A stretch of DNA of 64,000 nt from Acanthochlamys bracteata (lineage: Eukaryota; Streptophyta; Magnoliopsida; Pandanales; Velloziaceae). The notes under the pieces were generated by a model, which made no database searches, was not told where the DNA came from, and worked only from the letters and a program-made list of their open reading frames with translations. A program made the position numbers and the translations under genes. The stretch lies in the NCBI GenBank assembly GCA_019914995.1, contig CM034129.1, positions 8,487,725-8,551,724 of the forward strand, given 5' to 3'. Below, in pieces: positions 39,706 through 53,279 of this stretch; position 1 is the stretch's first letter, and every line of letters starts with the position of its first letter.

Positions 39706-42437
39706 CTAGTAGGTGAAGAGGAAAGGACCAGAAGCGTGCGAAAGGTACGTGTGTTCACCAATGTGAGTATGCTGCCATAAAAATTATATAGAAACTTTGT
39801 TGGTTTTTATTTTTTAAGTTTTAGTCATTGTGTTTTTAAAAAATTTATAGGTTTTGCGATTTTAAGAGTCTAGTTTTCTATTATAAAAATGAGATTAAAA
39901 AGTAAGTTACTATAAATAGTATCTTTAAAATAACTTCAAATTTATAACTTTTTATAGAAAGAAATAAATTGAAAGTGTATTTCTATAATTTTTGTGTAAA
40001 TTAATTTTTAATTCTATATTAAGTTTGAGTGAAATTAATAAAATCAGTTGGAATAAATATGCACGATATTTTTAGTGAAGAGATATGTTGAGTGTCGTTA
40101 AAATGTGAATTTCTTAATATCATCATCGATCGGTAAAATGTTTCAAAAAGTTTTTTATTTTTATTTTTAGAAAATATGTGATGACTGCTAAACTTTTATG
40201 ATTATAAATACATAGTAAAATTTTTGATGATAATTTTTTATAAATATATCTAGCTGATAAAATTTTGATAAAAATCTTTCTACAAAATTCAATTAAAGAA
40301 ACACCTATATAGTAACACTCTTGATAATATCATATTTTTATTTTGCACTATTTTACTAAAACAAAAACAAACGATTAGTTATATATAATATAATTTAATA
40401 ATTTATAAATTACTATTACCGATTCTTTTTTTCTTCAAGAAAAAATTAGAAAAGAATTGTTCCTTCAAAAAGGGGCAATTCGGACTGATGGATCAATTTC
40501 GGATCGACCTAATTAATAACCTGATTAAATTCGTTCAACCCTAATCCAACCCATATATTTATATAGATCAAACTTTCTAACCCTAATCCGAATTAAATGG
40601 ATTGATTCTGAATTAAAATTTTGAATCGAGTTATATATTGTCACTCCTAAAAGAAAAGTGTCTACATACAATTATTCACCACATTACAATATACATATGT
40701 CCTCTTAATATTAAAAAAAAGAACTTTCTATTGCATTGTACATGGCTTTATTTTGGCTTAAAAAGTTCAAAAATTACTCAAAAAAATGTCACATCAAGAA
40801 TAGCCTTTAATAGGTCAAAATAAGCCTTTTTATAGTAAATAAACCTTTTGGGAGGCTTATTTATAAGCTCGATAAGTGGCATCACTTATTGTGGTTTCTC
40901 GAATACGTCAGCTTCTAAGCTTATAAAAAGAAGCCGCAAATCAAGAGCACATAAAAATTTTATTGTCGTTAATATTAATTAAATCACCTCTTGACCCTAA
41001 TTTTTTGAAAAAATAATTTTTAAAAGTTCAACTGTTATGTTAAAGATAACTTATATATAAAAATAAAATTACTAAATATAAATTTTACTTATTATTCATG
41101 GATTGTTAACTATAATAATTTTAATAATTAATCTCCAAGATTTAATTATAATAAAATAATATTTACAAATTAAAATTAATGTCAAATCTTAACTATACAT
41201 TCAAGCATGAGAGGAATCATAAATCAATTGGAATAAATATTGTACGATGTTCTTAATAAAGAGATCTTGTGAGTGTCGGTCAGAATGCATATTTTGTTTA
41301 AAAAAAATTTAAAATAAATATGTTTTTCAAAAAAATATTAAAGATTTATTAATGTCAAAGGTTTAAACTTTAATGTCAAAGCTTGAAAATAAGTGTTTTT
41401 ATTTTTTCGGTTACTACCATCGGAGGTAGTTTGAAGAACACGACATAAAAAAACTACATGATACATCAGGAGTTCATCCTACATCAATACAAATAAAGTA
41501 CATACTTTCTAAGGAAAAGTACATAACTTGCTATATCAGGAATTCATCTAGTCCATAAAGGAAAGTATAGAACTAGTAGAGCTTATGCATCTCAGCTCTG
41601 AGCTGCAATTCATTATCTTGCTCCGATCGGATTTCTATAGTAGTGACAATCTACAGAAAACAAAAACACAAGCTTATACCAGTCTTTGGTTCAGATTACC
41701 AACACATAAGAAAATTTTAAAATAATAGAAAACATAATCTTTGTACTAAAATTTCGTTTTGTGTTAAAATAATAATCAAGCTTACTGAAACCAACAAACA
41801 ATAATAATACCGCCGTTGGTTTGCAAATAGTAAAAAAAAAGTTTAAAATTTTAAAAAATTGATCCTTAGACTAAATATTGACTAGAATCCCAACATAACA
41901 GTTTTTTTAAGAAAAGAACTAATCACAGAAGGAACAGTAGTTTCTTTTAAAAAAAACTTCAAATTCAAAAGAGATTTGATCGAAAATAATAGTTTCTAAG
42001 AAATCTGTGATCGAAAAGAACGAAAGAAGTAAAAAATAAGAGAATGGTGTGCCCTGGGATTATGTTGCTTTTACATTGAAGGACAGAGGAAGGAATGAGA
42101 TCTGCTGGTTCAATTTGGCGGGCAAGAAGATGAGGCGAGCAGCAGAGGCGAACCAGCGGTGAGAGGCAAAATCGCGGAAGAGACGAACCCGCAGTGAGAA
42201 AGAAGTGAGGAACCTCACGAGTGGAAGATCGGATCACTAACGGGAGAGGCGAACCCACGTGCGAACGGAGACGAAGAAGCAAATAAAGAGAGTGGAAAAG
42301 AAAGAAATAGAAAATATATTATACAAATTACTTTCTTGCCCCTCAATAAGCATCCCGTAGCTAGTTTTTTCTTTGTTATTTGTTTTTAATTTCAATCGTT
42401 GGGCAAGCGTTCCGACGGCTAGAATCGAGCGTGCCTT

Positions 42438-42462
42438 GGGTGCCCAGAACAATTGGGCACCC
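42438..42462. repeat. short GC-rich inverted repeat
   Basis: gggtgccc, a 9-base loop, then gggcaccc: a perfect 8-bp stem in an AT-rich setting. Possibly the edge of a transposon. Confidence 0.85.
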
Positions 42463-42589
42463 TCAAATTCTAATATTTGTATCAATATGAATAGAAGTAC
42501 TCTCTTTTTTAGGAGCACGTTTTGGTACTATTTCTCCTACTTATAGCTAGAGTGATATCAAGTTCTAAGTTCACCTTTGGATAAGATAT

Positions 42590-42797
42590 AATGAGTTAGA
42601 AAAATACTGATAAAATTTCAGTTCAATTGAATCATAAGTCGACCTTGATGCCGTCACTTATCAAAATGACAGAAATAAGAAAAACTTCAAAAATATATAT
42701 ATATTGTCTTATTTCTATCATATTAATCAAGTGACCCAATGGAGGTCAATTCATAATCAGATCGATTTGAAATTTTTTCAGTATACTTTTAACTCAT
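42590..42797. mobile_element. foldback (long inverted repeat) element 1
   Basis: Arms about 42590-42679 and 42708-42797 are imperfect reverse complements. Left: atgagttag, aaaatttcagttcaattga, agtcgacctt, agaaataag. Right: cttatttct, aggtcaattcat, tttgaaattttttcag, aactcat. The loop is about 28 bases, mostly AT repeat. Transcripts would fold into a long hairpin. Confidence 0.75.
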
Positions 42798-43747
42798 ATT
42801 TTTCATATCAAACGATGAAAATTAGATTTGACAATCACATCGCGTATAACCGGATAGGAAGTGCCGAGAGTGCCCATTAAGAGATAGTGCCTCTATCCAT
42901 ATATAATATATATATTGAGGATAGACGAACTCGTGACTTCTAACAATCTTTTTGTAAAGTATAAAGCTAAATATTTTATGACCATATCTAATAAAGATGT
43001 ATCACTTGCATTTCAAATCAAGTTTGAACCTTTCATTTTTTAGAATATGCAATAAGGGTTTACAACTAAATACCCAGGTGTGATGATAAGAGATTTTGTT
43101 TTTCGTCCACATCTTTTGAGACACATTAAACTTGAGTGAAACTGTGGGAAAAAGATTGATCCTTATATCGTCGTGCACATTACTCACCTTAAAAAAATTT
43201 TAGAAGTTTAGTATGTGACAGCATGGATCGAATCAACTTGCAAATAGTGCAGTTATCCTCTCGACAATATTATTCTTGAGAACAATCTTTTGAGCAATTA
43301 TCATGTTTTTGATAGTACCTTTTAAAAGGCCATTTAGATATCATTATCTGTCTAAACACACTTTTAAGTTTCTTTTAGTCTCGCTTTAAACACTAACATG
43401 GAAGTTCTTGAACTCTTCGATCATTTGATTATTGTATTTCAAGTAGAAGCCCACAGTTAGATAGAGTGGTCAGCGATAGGAGAAACTTAAAATAAAACAC
43501 CACCAAAAAAAGTAGCATTGATAAGCATACATTAGTATGAATCAGATATAGAATGTGTGACCTATATATGGAAGTGATTGATGAAATGTTAGTGTATGTT
43601 ATTTGCCATTAAGACAATAATGCAAGTTTTAAGAGATAGATCTTGTATAGATAAGGCTTCCTTCTTGATATTATCTTAAATCTCTTCTCGCCCATGTGAC
43701 CTAAATGTATGTGCCAAAGGTTAATGAATCGACTACTAACCTCATTC

Positions 43748-43996
43748 ATTTTGGGAACGTTTAGGAGTACTTATAAATATAGCTTTTTAAAATAAAATAT
43801 ATTTTTGAGATTTTACGTGAAACGAACTTAACTTTTTTTACCTAAAAGAGTAATTATTATTATACATATAAGATTGTATGACATATACTTTTTGTCTTTT
43901 CAAATTTTTAAAAAGTTCTATAAAATATTTATTGAAAAACATAAATTTTTTCTTTAAATAAAAAGCATCCCATAAGTTCTTCCAAACAGTACCTTT
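43748..43996. mobile_element. ~240-bp MITE, family member
   Basis: Left gggaacgtttaggagtactt and complement of the right end (ggtactgtttggaagaactt) are imperfect inverted repeats. Same family and size as the elements near 9.5, 54.97 and 59.63 kb. Confidence 0.6.
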
Positions 43997-46900
43997 CTCT
44001 GTGCATACTTTTGTTTGAGTGAAGTACAATTAATTTTCTTACCTCTTTCTTGCAATTATAAGAGTGACTTTGGTGAGCTTCCGTGTGTCCTTCATATCTA
44101 TACATATAAAAAAACATCTCACATCGTGAGAAGTAGTTTGTGTATAAAATCTATTTCCAATAATGCTTCTCTCACGCTAATGATTGGATACCGCTTGATT
44201 CGTCATCTTTACTTTTCCCAACACGTCACTATTATAAAATGCGAAAAAGTCTTTTTCCAAATAACATGTGGAAAGAGGCATTTGAATCAATCGCCCATAT
44301 ACAATCTTTACTAGTGAGATTCACATATGCTTAATTAAACATAATAGTGAACTTCGCCATCAGATGCGTCCACTGTGGTATTTTTCTTTCATCCTTCTCA
44401 ACATATAATTCATTAGTTATATCAAATTTCTTATTTCTACGTTTTTTTATGGTCTACCTTCTTACAATATCACTTAATATTCTGTCGACATTCTAATTTT
44501 CTCTCAACTTATTTCGGTTGTTATGACAAAATAATGATACAAATCATAATTACCAATCCCGGTTTGAACCGTCCGAGTTAAATTAGACCTATCAACTTGG
44601 AACTTAAACCGATTCTGATCTTTAAGTTAACCAAATTTAAAGTTAATTCAGATTGACTCGGGTCAAAACCCATTTTCAAATTGACTAATTAATCCGACCA
44701 TCCGAGTTGACCCGAATTGAATTAAACAAAATAAAAGATAAAAAAGAAACTTAACCTTCTTCATTTGAGTGAATAAGTGATCGAGTTTCTTTCGTCGTTC
44801 TGTTCTTAGTCTCTCTTTTCTCAATTTCTCTTTGATCGGCTCAACTACATGCTAGCCGCTAGCTGAGCTTCCTTTTCTTACCTTTTCAAACAATTCAATA
44901 ACTTAAGAAGAAAAAAGAGAAATGAGAGAGAAAGAGTGCGATCCAAAGAAGAGCAATGAAGTTGAAAAAGGACAGCAGTGGTGACAGTTGAAATAATGGT
45001 AGGATCTTCAAGTGTATTTTGAGAAGAAAAACCTTCAGAAGAGACTTCATTGACAGCAAGCCCATAATCAAGAAGCTGATTACTGGTACCACTCATCCGC
45101 TAGTTCATAGATCCCATATCTTTTCTTCTATCCTTCAGAAACCATACTAATATGAACTCAATCGATAAACAAAATAATGAAAGCAAGAAGAAGAAGAAAA
45201 ATAAAAATAAGAGATGGTGATGAAACTTAAGCACAGAGGAAGAAAAAGAAAAAGTCGTGGAGAAACAAGCGAGTCAAGAGATAGTGATGAGATGAAAGAG
45301 AGAGATAAGAAGAAGCTCGATGTGACTGCTGGCTCTTGTTAATTTTTGGGGTAAAATCTAATCCCCTATATGATAGTCTAGCAACTTTACACTTCTAGCT
45401 ACATGATATTGCATCATCAAAGGTGCACAGTTGGTAACTCGACCTGTCGTCCGATCTGACCAGTCTGATTGCTATCGTCGACCCGGACGCAGATCATAGG
45501 CCCATTTAGGTGATTTGCAAAAAAGGGTTCTTACTGAAATAAGGAGTTGATTCTTACAATAAAAAAATTTAGACTTATTTCTGAAATAACAAACTTATTT
45601 TATAAATGCATTTTGAATTGATAAAAAAAATTGTTCAAAATAAACCAAAGATCGTGTTTGGGAGAAAAAATTACTTAATCAACTTATTCAAAATTATGTT
45701 TAAATAAAAAGAATTTATTTTTAAAATAAATTGATAATGATGCTGTAATAATAGAATGCTCATAAATATATAACAGACAATATATGTTAAACTTACGAAT
45801 AATTTTTTCAACATTTTAATTTCTTACTTCAACATTATGTTAAAAACATATATTTTCTAAATATTTTTTTAGTAAAAAGTAATATTTAATATTATCTTTT
45901 AATTTGTAAATATTTTTAAATTAAAATTTTATAATAGGATAAGACATACTTATAATTTGTTAAAATTTCTAATGATAAAATAGTAATTTGATATAACCGC
46001 GCCGCTTGGCTTATTGGTTTATCATACGATAGGCTGTATGTAACTCAATATTCCATTTTAATGACAATTTTTTCATAAATGGGATTTAGTACATAGAAAC
46101 TGCGCAGAACATTTAATTTCTAACCTTGTTTATGATGGAATACTTCATTACAAAGGTTTTTCAACTTAAGTCATGCTCTACAGAAAACATATTTCTTGCG
46201 ATCGTTAAATATGTTAACGAAAGATGGCATATACAATGACATAAGACTTCTTTACCAACCCAACAAATTCATTTTTATCCAAACTTATTTTTAATACAAA
46301 ATTAATTTTTTAAATAAAAATTTAATTTTATAATTTATTTATAATATACAAAATAAATATTTATTTATTTTATTTTGTAGACACGCTTTCATCAAAAGTG
46401 AGTTTACTTTGAATTAAACATGCCCATAGGCTTTGAGAGACGTACACAGCCGGTAACATACTTAGGTTCTTTGAAACTGGGTTTGAAACAACGATTGAAG
46501 AACTCTTTTAATTTGGAGGTGTGCTTGTGCAATAAATACTTGGAAACTAGCTTCGGAAAAGCAAGTTACACTCTCAAAGACACTTCCAAATCCTTATTTG
46601 GAAAATAATTCTCCATGCTCCATACAAGCAATGCCTTCGACTACAACAAAGAATTTCTACATCTTTCAACTATTTCCTCCCTGTGATACATCATTCAAAA
46701 TAGATGGTCTGATCAGCTACTAGAACAGCATCAAACGGCGTTCCACCAACAAAAAGTTTAAAAACCTCAAGAAACCATCAGACCAACCACTAGTTCCTGT
46801 TAAATAATAACTGAACCAACATGACATTGTTTTCTAAGATCATATTTTGTGTCTAACTAGCCTTTGTACAGTTTGGGAGCACAGCCAAAACGGCACTTAT

Positions 46901-47300
46901 CAACAGTACGATCTATAAAAAAGACCTCTCCCACTTTGAGCTAAATGTTCGTTAGGTTCCACATGGTCCAAGATCTGGCGATGCCTCTCAAAACTTTCCT
47001 GGAAAGGTATGTTTCCTCCAATATATATCTGGCAACAACAGCAGTGAAATGTGGAAAAAAGTGCTGCTACTATAAATATAAGGGCACCAGCCACAGAAGA
47101 AAGTCATCTCCCAGGGCACATATCCTATCCTCTTTATTGGAGTAAAGCTGTAGGCATCCAAATTTTGAAGGCATATCCACAACACAATGGAGCACATTAA
47201 GGCCAAAAATAGCCTTGTGCATCGAAGATAGCAATAACCTGGTAAGCAGCTCACGAAGCTTTCCTCTCAAAACCCAGCCAAAAAGGTGGGTTGCACGCAA
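43997..47300. other. gene-free region and GTE 3' flank
   Basis: 44550-45490 contains repeated ccgagttgacccg/gactcgggtc words at both sides of a GC-richer core and may be another decayed transposon. 45540-46400 is AT-rich. No gene is supported. The GTE 3' UTR on the minus strand probably covers about 46900-47300. Confidence 0.4.
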
Positions 47301-50300
47301 TCAGTCAATTTCACCTTCCTCGACATCCTTGGTGGTGGGAACACCAGCTGGATCACCCTCATCATCCTCTTCATCGTCCACTTTCATGTATAGTCCAAGT
47401 TGCTCCAAGGGGTTGCTTCCCCCAAGGTTAAAAGCTCCCATGCCATCTTCAGAAAGATCTGGACTTGTCTCATCCACAGAACTCAGCATATGCTCTGCTG
47501 AAACAGTTCGTAGCATCTCAAGATCCTTCAGTATTAAACTGTTTTCATTGATATCAACTGTTTTCTCCATCTGCCAAATTCATTTTAATTAGCTACAATA
47601 AACCATGCTTAACAGACAACGCCCAGAAACAAAGACAACACATAAAAAGCATATTACTTTCAGTAAGGCCTGGCGTGCTGCTTCCCTCTCAAGTTCCCGC
47701 TTGCGCTTAGCTTCAGCCATAACTTCTGCTTCAGCTTGCTTGCGAGCCTCCTCTGCAGCTTTAGCTTCTGCTTGAAGCCGAACTCTCTCTATTTTCAGTT
47801 CACAAAACAATGCAAGTTAATGAGCATGAAAAACAAAAGAAGAAATTCATTAATTCAATGGTTAACTTGACTAATAATACCTTCCCTTCGTCGACGTTCG
47901 AGTTCTTCCTTCTCAAGGCGTAACTTCTCGGGATCACCTCTTTCACCCTATTATTTGTCAAATCAAATTTCTACATGGTGAAAAGAAAGACAGCTGAAAG
48001 CAAATCAGCACGACCAACAGAAACCACAAATAACCTGATCAAGCGCCTTTTCACGGGCTTTTAGAATGGTATCGGCAAAACGGCTCTTCAACAAAGCCGC
48101 TCTATATTGTTTTTCTGGGGAGACCTGTCTCTCAGATGGAGCATTCTCCCCTAAAATTCATAGGGAAACAATAAGCCACCCCTGCCAGTTAAGCACTTAC
48201 ACCCCATGGGGCCTTACATGTTTGCATCCTGGAAATCATGCTTACCCTCTTGATGCCCATCTGCCTCAACGGGCACCGACATTCCAGAGGCTCCCTCTTC
48301 TGCCTGATTTGATGTAACACTCGCTGCATCTGTCAATAATGCTAGCTACTTAGTGCAACGAAAACAAATTGCCCACTAGAACAATAGAAGTCATACCATC
48401 ACAAGCTAGATAGCCAAGGGATTGAAGCTTACTTATTGTTTCAGGTGGATTCATCACATCACTCCTTTCCTGATCTTGGTTGGCATCAGGTATTACATTT
48501 TCCTGCATAGAAAACACTGCAACATCAATACCTGTAATGGTAAAAGCTGAGATAAAAGTGCAAGGAAGGCCCAGATTATTGTGCAAAACACAAAAACTTA
48601 ATCATACATCTTTCGCATGCTAGTTTCCCCACCAAAGCCACAATACTCAACAGGTACATATACCTTGGAAATATTGGCAGGACTAGAACCTCCAACATCT
48701 GATTCACTTCCAGAAGAACTAGCCGAGTCTGAACCTGCAAATTTCAAGGTTCATCACAATCGTGTAATAGTCTTAGTACATTTGGTAGGCTATTTAAACA
48801 ACATAGCACAAAAAGCTGTGGGCTTCTGTAACTTCAGTATAGAACTTGATGTTTCTTTGTCAATGTTAATACCATAATACCATGCAGAGCAGTAAAAGGA
48901 ACAGAAATTCTTCATCTGAAAGTAAAATTTACAAACATGTCAGCTTTGATGCTATTTCGTCCAACACATTTAACATTTTGAAATTTCACCTTTTTGCCTC
49001 ACCCAAACAGACCACTGATAACAAGCCAATGAACATCTTATAACAATTTAAAATTTTCAAATACCTTCAGATTTCTAAACTATTTCATCCAAGAAATTTT
49101 ACTTATTAAAAATTTCAGCATCTTCTCACCATATGAACAAGTAATCATCAACAGCAAAACATCGATATTTCAGTGAGTATAACTGCTGGTACATGTCGGT
49201 ATCCAGCTGAGGTATGGCCACAAGGTGAGTAGCTAGATCTGCTAATATCCTGCTCTATCTGGCTAAGTTTACAGTAGATCAAATGGCAAAAAATATAACC
49301 GTATGCGATAAATGAACAGATGGACAGCTAGAGCAGAAAAAGATCATGGCTAATTTTGGGTCAACAAGTGACCTGATCAAAGAAGGCTCAAACTTGATGG
49401 AAGTATATAGAAAATGACGAGTTATCCTATACTAGTGCACGCCTTCTCGAGGAAGAAGGAATCCTTTCTATCATAAGGAGTGCAAAATTTTCACCTTGAT
49501 CTAGTGCTGGAAACGAATAATCAAAACCTCACCAGTTGTTGTAAACTACACTCAGTCGTTCCATCTGTAACTACTTGATGGATATTAACTCTAATCATGA
49601 CAAGAGATGAAAGACGTGTCGCACTCCATATCCAGATTCATACTCAACTTGTGTTTCAGATAACCTAGTAAATCAGCGGTGCAACATGCTTCTACCGGCA
49701 AGTTTGATGGAGGAAAGATAGACTAGAATTAGCTGAAAGGGTCCACAATTAACGCTTTTGACTGTAGGGAATTGTTCAACATGGCCATCAAGTATTGATA
49801 GTAAAATTTGTGTCCTTGAACTTTTAAGCTTTAACAATCATAGGCTTTTGGCGCTGGCATCAACTCTTTTTCATTAATTAGCTTGCAATGAATGTAGCTT
49901 ATTTTATTTTTCGTTCTTGCTAGTCTTCCAGTAAGGCTTATTAGATATCATTATATGCAAGTATAAATCAACAGGATGAAGTTTAACCAAATACTACTGA
50001 CAGAAACCAAACAAAAAAAGTGGGAAATGCAGGGCCATTTTAAAGTTACTCAAAGAGTAAACTAAAGTTCTTGGACCGAATTGACAAACTTTGACACAAA
50101 AAGAGAAAAAAAGAAGTATCTCACTCACTATTGCTGAAATCATAACAGATAAGTATGTATTCATACATAAGAAATAATGATTCTTTAAAAAGAGAAAGGA
50201 ATATCTAAAACTAAGCCAGTTGCTAGACCCATCTCAGAAGGAGAAAACTCAACCTATAATGACAGTACACTAAAGCTAGAAGAAACCACAAGGAGATAAG

Positions 50301-52741
50301 TTGACAGAATGAAAAAATTATTGTAGCTAAATGTCAGAACTAATGAAAACATATAACACAAAAACACATAAGACAATCCAATAATAGACTGTAAAGCAGA
50401 CACCTGTTGTAACGAACATGCTCACTAAAAACCCAGTTATACCAATTATTACTAATCACTTGCATCTCTATAAGAACTGAACCCAAAAAAAAATTATGGC
50501 AGGACGATGTCTTTTGCCTAAATAAAACAAATGATATACCGCGTCTGCTACGGATATCACCATTTACCATAAGAACTATTCGCAAATTATGAACTCTATA
50601 ACGCTCAAACTAAGATAGGAAAGATGAGTAATGACTTGACACCCACTTACTTGGTCTCAACCTAAAGCATTAAACATCCACAAGAAATCAATCACCTAAA
50701 ATCCTGAATCACAATTATTTCATTAAAAAGAATATTTCAACAGCTATTGGTGACAAATCATGATTATCATCTTAATTCACAAGAAGTACAAAGAAGCCTG
50801 AACGACAAAATTAAGTTCAACATTCCATAAGTTGTTGAAGTTGAAGCTGTTACATCTCATGAATGCTTTCAAACAAATCAGAAGTACATTAATGGAAATT
50901 CAATCAAGTAGTTATCTTAAAAATCAGCTTCCAACAAAGTACCTGGGAACCTGATGCCCAATAAAGAGATGTTAAATTTAACGGATGGAAGTTGATGAAA
51001 GGATGGAAAAAAAACCATCTTCAAACATAGCAAATCACAAACAAGTAAAAGGAAGATGTGCAATTCGCACAAGCAGTATAAATGATAGAAAACAAAAACC
51101 GAATTTCTAAGGGGCAACATAGATGCAAACCACTAGAGGAAGATGAGTCACTGCTGGAGCTGCTTGAACTGCTAACTTTGATATTTCTCACAGCAGTATC
51201 TTTTTCAATCTCCAGTGGAGGATAGCTAGAAATAGGCAGATCATTACCACCGATGTCTACATCCTCGTCAGCCGGTTCGTAGACTGTGAAATGCCATCAA
51301 TAATGATAAGTTACATTGCACTTTCTTTGACAAATCTTATCAAAGTGTGTCAGATAACATACCTTTGCTACGATGCAACAAAGAGTTGCTAACACCAGAA
51401 TCATTGACTATCTGAATAAAAATATACTTCTCAGAAAATCAAATACCAAATCCAAACTGATATTAGTAACTCTAATTGCATTAAGGGTGAAGGACTCACC
51501 TCAATTTCACACGGTTCAACTTTTGCTTGTTCAATTTTCTTCTCACGAAGATAGTCATCTAGAAGTCTCCTTAATTCAAGGAATGTGTCATCACTAAGAG
51601 AATCAATATCAATCTCTATCTCATCCTCACTAGATTGGCCATTGTCACTATGCCTCCGGAGGAAATCTATTATGTGGTCAGGTATATCTCCCAACAAAGA
51701 TTCCAAACGTCTGCTTAGATTCTGTTTCTCCTCCTCCGTCACCTTCAGCTTAACAGTCTCAGGCATCAAAACACCACTGTTAAAAGGAGAAACTCTCCTC
51801 TTCTTTTCCGGTGGAGCCACTTGATTTTGGGCAGCTTCTGCTTCTTTCTTAGCAGCTGAATCAGAAGCTGCAAGCTTCTTTTGAATGGGCTTCCATCTTG
51901 TCTCAAAGAACTTCCTCATTGTGTCAGCCATGATATGCACATCATTTCCTGGAGGATTGTAAGTCATTGCATTTGTAAAGGTAAGCCTCACATCCGCAAC
52001 AAAATCCAGTGGACTTGAGTAGGCACCCAAAGTTAGTCTATTCTTAACAGTACCAAGATCCATAGGGTGTTTGATAACTGAAAAGTAGTCTGGTATCTTC
52101 AGCTTAACCACATCAACAGGGGTGTTAAATACCCAACCATATTTGTGCTTCATCAGGTGATCAAGCAGATTTGTACAACTTTTCATCAACCCAGAGTAAG
52201 CATTGGTCAGAGAGCATGGATGCGGAGTCTTTTTTGAGGATTCAAACCTTCCAGAGGCACTACGCTTCAAATTAGAGCCACTATGAGGAGCTTTCTTCTT
52301 GTAGCCATCACTTGATGATGAAACTGCAACAGCATTCGCAATGGGAACTACCTTTGAATCTACCCTCCTCTGGAACACCTTCATTTGTTCAAGCTCAGAC
52401 CTCAACTTCGCCTGCATCTCTTTCTTCTCATTTCTTGACATTTTAGATACTGAAATAACTTGAGATGGAATGTTGAAACAACTAGATCTATCCATGTTCA
52501 AGTTCATAACTTTCCTCTTGGGTTCACTAGAGTCCTCTGAATCAGCACGATCAGAGCTCCCAAACCCCTCTGTTTCATCCACAGTCTCAACAGCATGCCG
52601 ATAGTCTGGAACAAATCCAGAGCAATGACTCCTTGAAAACTTTTGCGATTTACCTAACATTGCCGTGAATGTCAGATCGCCAGCTCGTTGTTTCTTCAAG
52701 TCCTTTTCCCTAGTGTACTCTAGGAGCACAGCAGGAGCCAT
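47301..52741 (-). CDS. GTE8-like: GTE-type bromodomain and NET-domain transcription regulator (750 aa)
   Basis: Minus-strand coding exons 51500-52741, 51363-51411, 51131-51283, 48664-48734, 48433-48502, 48246-48329, 48035-48150, 47881-47947, 47658-47788 and 47301-47570 sum to 751 codons. The start is [20 protein letters not shown]. The bromodomain spans about residues 186-290 and includes [34 protein letters not shown] and [13 protein letters not shown]; the acetyl-lysine-contacting Asn (N262) is present. The NET domain is about 333-402 ([37 protein letters not shown]). A poly-Ser stretch and an acidic linker follow, then a Lys/Glu/Arg-rich coiled coil ([37 protein letters not shown]), typical of the GTE8-GTE11 group. 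Such proteins read acetylated histones; one relative, GTE10/NPX1, is a nuclear repressor tied to abscisic acid signalling. The exact paralogue is uncertain. A 5' UTR intron is likely (52760-53192). Confidence 0.93.
48735..51130 (-). other. large (2.4 kb) intron of the GTE gene
   Basis: Lies between the poly-Ser exon (51131-51283) and the exon 48664-48734. GT and AG borders are intact and the frame matches (G|GT). No nested gene or element is recognised in it. Confidence 0.7.
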
Positions 52742-52759
52742 ACGCTCAATTGAATAAAC

Positions 52760-53192
52760 CTGCACATGCCCACCACCTTACCAAAATCATGTCTTGCAAT
52801 GAAAATTCTCTGAATTTCCGACAATGAGCCGCTCTGCCGCAAAAGATCTTGACAGTCCCTAAACCGGCTGCGAACCCTAACAAACAACAAATGGTCGTCT
52901 AGTACTAATAACCATTGAATCCTTGCCACAAAGAGACAAGCCAAAAGAAGAATTAAATCACCAATTATTGGAATCCAAAAGCAATCTGAAACCTTATTCT
53001 TCTCCAAACTCCTTCGCAATCCAAAATTTACTTCCACTCTCCAAGAACGAACCAGAATTAAAATCAGCACACAGTAACCAAAATTCTTGAGAAATTAACT
53101 TCAGAATCCAAGAAAATCCGCAAGTAATGGCGGAAAACTCCAGCGACAGATTTCAGAAAATGAAGCAAACCAGCACAACTGAGTACCGATAC
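52760..53192 (-). other. probable 5' UTR intron of the GTE gene
   Basis: On the minus strand, gggtttcag followed by gtatcggtac at 53192 is a plausible donor and gcatgtgcag before gtttattcaa at 52760 a plausible acceptor. It places the transcription start near 53270. Not supported by transcripts. Confidence 0.5.
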
Positions 53193-53279
53193 CTGAAACC
53201 CCCTGCCGCCGGACAAAACAAAATCTTGAATCAATCAATCAACCAAAACCCTAGAAATCTTGAACAGAATCGATCACTT

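Larger units (their letters stand above)
39714..43740. other. AT-rich gene-free region
   Basis: No gene supported. 41430-42340 is less AT-rich and has a minus-strand open frame (41965-42282) without family features. Its duplicated words (acatcaggagttcatccta / atatcaggaattcatctag near 41462 and 41533) point to repeat DNA. The foldback element at 42590-42797 and a gggtgccc...gggcaccc hairpin (42438-42462) lie here. Confidence 0.45.

Noticed and set aside
41965..42518. Two minus-strand open frames
   Set aside because: No recognisable domain, no splice-supported extension, and they sit in repeat-rich sequence.
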